This document shows positions 60,563 through 64,000 of a DNA stretch of 64,000 bases, one piece after another. The notes beneath the pieces are model-generated. The model was not told the DNA's origin. It did not search any database and worked only from the letters and a program-made list of their open reading frames with translations. The number at the start of each line of letters is the position of its first letter. The first letter of the stretch is position 1. The translations under genes were made by a program, and so were the position numbers. The DNA comes from Ruminococcaceae bacterium UBA6845. GTDB lineage: Bacteria; Bacillota; Clostridia; Oscillospirales; Acutalibacteraceae. The stretch covers positions 1 to 64,000 of the forward strand of contig DKDP01000038.1 in NCBI GenBank assembly GCA_002449395.1. The letters are read 5' to 3'.

Positions 60563-63500
60563 TTAACCGAAAATTTTAATTATGCGATTGAATATTGCCA
60601 CGAAGAATTTTATAACCTTTTTAAAGAATACTTCAATCCTTGTATCACCCTCCTTTATCTCAAACCGAACCGTCATTTTGCCCTTAAAATTACCTTTTCC
60701 CTGGACGGTGACGCTTGCCGTTCCCGCCTTTGAATTATCCTTATAGGTCAGAGTGTAGTCCTTGCCCTCTTCGAGAGTTTTTCCGTTGTATTTCACCGTT
60801 ACGGTCGGCGTGCACGGACTTTCTCCGAGGGTTTGAGTCGGAATATTTTTAACCTCGGCGTCGGAGATATTTCTTGCAATGATTCTGAAATCCGCCTTTG
60901 TCATCAGCATGCTGAAATCGCCCGTTCCCTTGACAATAACGTTAGCACTGCCGACATTGATATTGTTATAGTAATCCGCCTTGTAATCTCTTTTTCCGAG
61001 AATTTGCGAAGCGGTTGAAACCTTTAGCTCGGGCTCGATTTTCTTCGATGTGTAGGTCTGATTCGGAATCGTATCGACAATGAGCGTTGAGACCTTTATT
61101 CCCTTTTCTTCCGCATAATTCTTTGCGTAAGAATCTTCGTTGCAGTAAATTGTCAGCTTTTCGCATCCCTCGAACGCATCGTCGGCAATCTCGGTAACCG
61201 AATTGGCTATTGCCGCCGTCTCAAGATTTTTGCAGTCCGCAAAGGCACGAGAATTGATGCTTTGAACACTGTCGCCGATTGCAACGGTGTCAAGGCTTTC
61301 GCAAGCCATAAAGCTCTCATCGGGTATCTCAGCATTTTCCGCTTTTTCATCAAGACCGAATCTCAGCTTTTCCGCCGCAACACCCGAGAAACTTCCCTGA
61401 GTAAACACAGATTTTTCAAAATCAAAGTTCTTTAAATTACTGCACCATTGGAAAGCATTTTTTCCTATCGTTTTGGTTGCCGAGTTCCAATTAAATTCCG
61501 TCAAATCGGCGCAATGCCAAAAGGCATAGTCGCTTATCAGCGAAACATTCTCAGACATATTCACCGTATGCAGCCTGTAACATTCAAGAAAGCTGTATTT
61601 TCCGATCGACTCAACGCTTGTCGGAATCGTTATCTCCGCAAGCTTTTTCAGATGATAGAAAGCGCCATCGCCGATGCTTTTGACCTCGCCCTCGATTTTT
61701 ACCTCGATAATTGATTTCGCATTGCAGAAAAACCAACTTGGAATACGGTCGATTTTATCGCCAAAGGTGAAGTAATACACCGTCAAGTATGAAAACGGAG
61801 AGTTCGTTCCCAAAAACTTATTTGGATCACGTTCAATTCCTCCCTCCCACTCTTCGCAGTCAACAAATCGGCAGTCATTTGAATTGAAATAAATTTCATT
61901 GATCTCCGCATCTTCAAAGCATTTGGCATGAATTGATTTAACGTTTTGTTCAATCGTGATTTTTTCGGTGATGATATCCGAAAGCAAATACTGTCCGAGA
62001 TATTCAACGTCCTCGCCCATGGTCACGGAACGGACGCTGAGTTTTACATTTTTGCCGTTTTCCAATACATCCTGCAAAAGCCAAACGCCGTAGCCTGCCT
62101 CACAGCTTTTGCTGTTCAAAGTAACATCCGCAAGATTTTTGCAGCCGACAAACGTATGTCCGCTGATGTATTTAAGATTTTTCGGTAAAGTTATTTCTTC
62201 AATTGAAGTGTACTGAAAACATTTTTCACCGATTGAAGCAAGACCTTCGGGCAAAACGATCAGGTCAAGCTTTCTGCATCTGTAAAAGCAAGAAGCACCG
62301 AGATTTTTAAGCCCCGACGGCAAGATTACGGATGATAATGAAGAACAATAATAAAAGGCTTCTTTGCCGATATATTCAACCGTATCGGGAATTTCAATGT
62401 TTTTTATACGAGTAGATCTGAAAGCGCGGTCGCCTATATATTTCAGTTTACCGATTTCCGCAAAGCTCACTTCTCTGAGCAAATTGCATCCCCAACACAT
62501 TTCGCTTCCGATTTTTACAACGCTTGACGGAATTCTCAGTTTTTCAATCGACGTGTCGAAAAATGCAGCACCGATCTCTTTAAGTCCGTCGTTCAGAGTT
62601 ACGGTTTTCAGACTGCGGCAATTCCAAAACGCCGAGCCGAGATATTCAAGGCTTTGCGGCGTGGCAATCTCAGTCACGCCCGAGCCTGCAAACGCTTCAT
62701 CGCCTATAAATTTTATCGTATCGGCAAGCTCGATTTTCTTGAGCTTTTCGCTTTCGTCGGAGGGGAGAGGATTAGTGAATGAATATGAACCGACATATTC
62801 CGTACCGTACGGCAGAGATACTGCGTCAAAAGAACAGCTGTAAAATGCGGCGTCGCAAATCGCTTTCAGACTCTTCGGGAAAGTAACATCGGATAAGCTC
62901 TTGCAGCTTTCAAACGCACTGTAACCGATCGTTTCAACGGACTCTGAGAGATTTATTTTTTCCAAGCTCTCGCAATAAGCAAAAGCGCAGTCGCCTATCT
63001 CGGTCACGGTTGACGGGAGCGAAACCCCCTTAAAGCTAAAGCCGTCCTCCTTTGCCGAAACCTCGTCAAGCGGTCGCGAGGGAAACTCGGCACGGTTATC
63101 AAAAGCTCCGTCGCTGATTTTTACAACCGTATATCCGTCAAGCTCGGCAGGAATGTTAAGTAAATTTTCCTCACTTCCCGTATATCCCGAAATGACGGCA
63201 CAGCCGTTTTCATCAAGGTAATATTTGAAATCGCCGCAGGTTTTCTCCTGCTTATCCTCATCCTTAACGCAGACAAATTCGCCGCCGCGCTCAGCCAATT
63301 TATATCCGCTCTTGTTGAGAAGAAACCACATATCATAGCTCGGTCTGCCCTCAAAGACAACCTTGGTTTCTTCCGAAAACTCTATTACAGCATCTTCACT
63401 GTAATTGAGCTTTAAAGTTTGATATTCTCCCGAGAATTTTATTTTCTTTAAAGAGGACGGGAATTTTATTATTGTTGAGTAACCGCTAAATTCCAGCTCT

Positions 63501-63946
63501 TTCAGACTTTTCGGGAATATAATCTCGGTCAAGCCTGTACAATACTCGGCATTGAAGCCCTCAATGTATTCGACATCGTTGCCGAAGCTTATTTCTTTTA
63601 AATCACTGCTGTCCAAATTTACGACACGTCTTATTCCGTCGGGGATCGTCAGCTTTTCAACGCCCCAAGGGCAATTCACCTCAGCAACAGGTATCCCGTT
63701 ACTCTCAGCAGGAAACGTGTATTCTTTCGGTCTTGAATCGGAAACAGGGTCATAGTTAGCTATAAGCAAACCGTTTTCGTCATATTTAACCCTCAGATCC
63801 TCCGACCTGAACTCAGGCTGTTTTGTATAGTCCTTTTCCTTTTCTGTTATGTCATTCAGATATGCGCCGGAATTGATCGAGGCGATAGATATAACCAGAA
63901 CGACTGCAAGAAAAGCCGACAGTATTTTAATCAGATTCTTTTTCAT
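60563..63946 (-). CDS. Giant leucine-rich-repeat (BspA/LRR_5) secreted protein
   Basis: A 1127-residue exported protein. Signal peptide 1-28. From about 80 to 960 it is built of repeats of LRR_5/BspA type, about 23 residues each (pattern IGDCAFAYCESLEKINLS, IGKEAFYYCSSLSSVILP and many more). Two short domains follow with TYTSKKIEPELKV and PTVTVKYNGKTLEEGKDYTLTYKDN. It ends in a hydrophobic amphipathic helix (FFKKVIKFFVAIFNRIIKIFG). Likely a surface adhesin or substrate binder. Its start overlaps the stop of a partial upstream gene by 1 bp. Confidence 0.85.
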   Translation of the reverse strand: MKKNLIKILSAFLAVVLVISIASINSGAYLNDITEKEKDYTKQPEFRSEDLRVKYDENGLLIANYDPVSDSRPKEYTFPAESNGIPVAEVNCPWGVEKLTIPDGIRRVVNLDSSDLKEISFGNDVEYIEGFNAEYCTGLTEIIFPKSLKELEFSGYSTIIKFPSSLKKIKFSGEYQTLKLNYSEDAVIEFSEETKVVFEGRPSYDMWFLLNKSGYKLAERGGEFVCVKDEDKQEKTCGDFKYYLDENGCAVISGYTGSEENLLNIPAELDGYTVVKISDGAFDNRAEFPSRPLDEVSAKEDGFSFKGVSLPSTVTEIGDCAFAYCESLEKINLSESVETIGYSAFESCKSLSDVTFPKSLKAICDAAFYSCSFDAVSLPYGTEYVGSYSFTNPLPSDESEKLKKIELADTIKFIGDEAFAGSGVTEIATPQSLEYLGSAFWNCRSLKTVTLNDGLKEIGAAFFDTSIEKLRIPSSVVKIGSEMCWGCNLLREVSFAEIGKLKYIGDRAFRSTRIKNIEIPDTVEYIGKEAFYYCSSLSSVILPSGLKNLGASCFYRCRKLDLIVLPEGLASIGEKCFQYTSIEEITLPKNLKYISGHTFVGCKNLADVTLNSKSCEAGYGVWLLQDVLENGKNVKLSVRSVTMGEDVEYLGQYLLSDIITEKITIEQNVKSIHAKCFEDAEINEIYFNSNDCRFVDCEEWEGGIERDPNKFLGTNSPFSYLTVYYFTFGDKIDRIPSWFFCNAKSIIEVKIEGEVKSIGDGAFYHLKKLAEITIPTSVESIGKYSFLECYRLHTVNMSENVSLISDYAFWHCADLTEFNWNSATKTIGKNAFQWCSNLKNFDFEKSVFTQGSFSGVAAEKLRFGLDEKAENAEIPDESFMACESLDTVAIGDSVQSINSRAFADCKNLETAAIANSVTEIADDAFEGCEKLTIYCNEDSYAKNYAEEKGIKVSTLIVDTIPNQTYTSKKIEPELKVSTASQILGKRDYKADYYNNINVGSANVIVKGTGDFSMLMTKADFRIIARNISDAEVKNIPTQTLGESPCTPTVTVKYNGKTLEEGKDYTLTYKDNSKAGTASVTVQGKGNFKGKMTVRFEIKEGDTRIEVFFKKVIKFFVAIFNRIIKIFG

Positions 63947-64000
63947 TACTTTTCCTCCTCAATTCCGAAGGTTGTGTAAACTCCCTTATATTCGACCGTT
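63946..64000 (-). CDS. 3' end of a gene, cut by the window edge
   Basis: On the minus strand an open frame enters from the edge and ends at TAA (63946-63948), overlapping the ATG of the LRR gene (TAATG). The last residues read TVEYKGVYTTFGIEEEK. The GAGGAGG ribosome site of the LRR gene lies within it. Its identity cannot be told. Confidence 0.4.
   Translation of the reverse strand, partial: TVEYKGVYTTFGIEEEK

Overview
The window comes from a spore-forming, Gram-positive Clostridia-type bacterium, most likely in or near the Oscillospiraceae/Ruminococcaceae. The evidence is dipicolinate synthase genes (dpaAB), a cotJABC spore-coat operon, strong purine-rich ribosome binding sites with frequent TTG starts, sigma-A promoters, a CIRCE element, and secreted proteins with dockerin and leucine-rich repeats. 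No species assignment is attempted.

Layout. 1-5.5 kb: dusB, a cluster of DnaA-box-like 9-mers, acpP, proS, a secreted lipase-like protein and a small membrane protein. 5.5-13.3 kb: murC divergent from dpaAB, a PHP phosphoesterase, a ceramidase-like hydrolase, an aquaporin-family channel and an rRNA/tRNA uracil methyltransferase. 13.4-17.6 kb: an SPFH / zinc-ribbon / TPM operon resembling Bacillus ydjI-ydjG-ydjH, then a single-pass membrane protein. 17.6-21.6 kb: hsp20, an acetolactate decarboxylase and KdgT-like permease pair divergent from a PucR-type regulator, and tRNA-Leu(UAA). 21.6-32.8 kb: phosphoglucomutase, secreted hydrolase, HAD phosphatase, acyltransferase, M28-like protein, CIRCE-controlled htpG, three 115-bp tandem repeats and an M20 peptidase. 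33.0-40.1 kb: a strongly promoted small ORF plus structured RNA and terminator, then marR, a heterodimeric ABC exporter, an esterase, an acyltransferase and a second PHP protein.

The main discovery is at 40.7-58.0 kb. cotJC, the manganese-catalase-like spore coat gene, is cut in two by a 16.7-kb integrative mobilizable element. Its first 62 codons lie at 40690-40874 and the rest at 57558-57969. Joining the halves at a shared GG dinucleotide restores one 198-codon frame. The element ends carry a 22-bp imperfect inverted repeat (20/22) flanking that GG, which would form a symmetric attP on a circle. A large serine recombinase sits just inside the left end. The element is AT-rich compared with its host. 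It carries a toxin-antitoxin pair, a four-gene restriction-like defence module (two methylase-type proteins, a HEPN-like protein, and a GIY-YIG-helicase fusion), a Rep protein combining HUH and SF3-helicase features with an upstream iteron/hairpin region, a coupling protein, an ArdC-like antirestriction protein, an oriT-like region, MobC and a MobP-type relaxase. Because cotJC is a spore gene and its halves fuse perfectly, precise excision (as for skin in sigK) would restore CotJC. Whether excision is tied to sporulation cannot be read from the sequence.

58-64 kb: a GLUG-repeat/dockerin secreted protein, a giant leucine-rich-repeat secreted protein and the tail of another gene, all on the minus strand. 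Most entries come from reading motifs and sequence structure directly; functions of named families are established knowledge, and regulatory links are inference unless stated.
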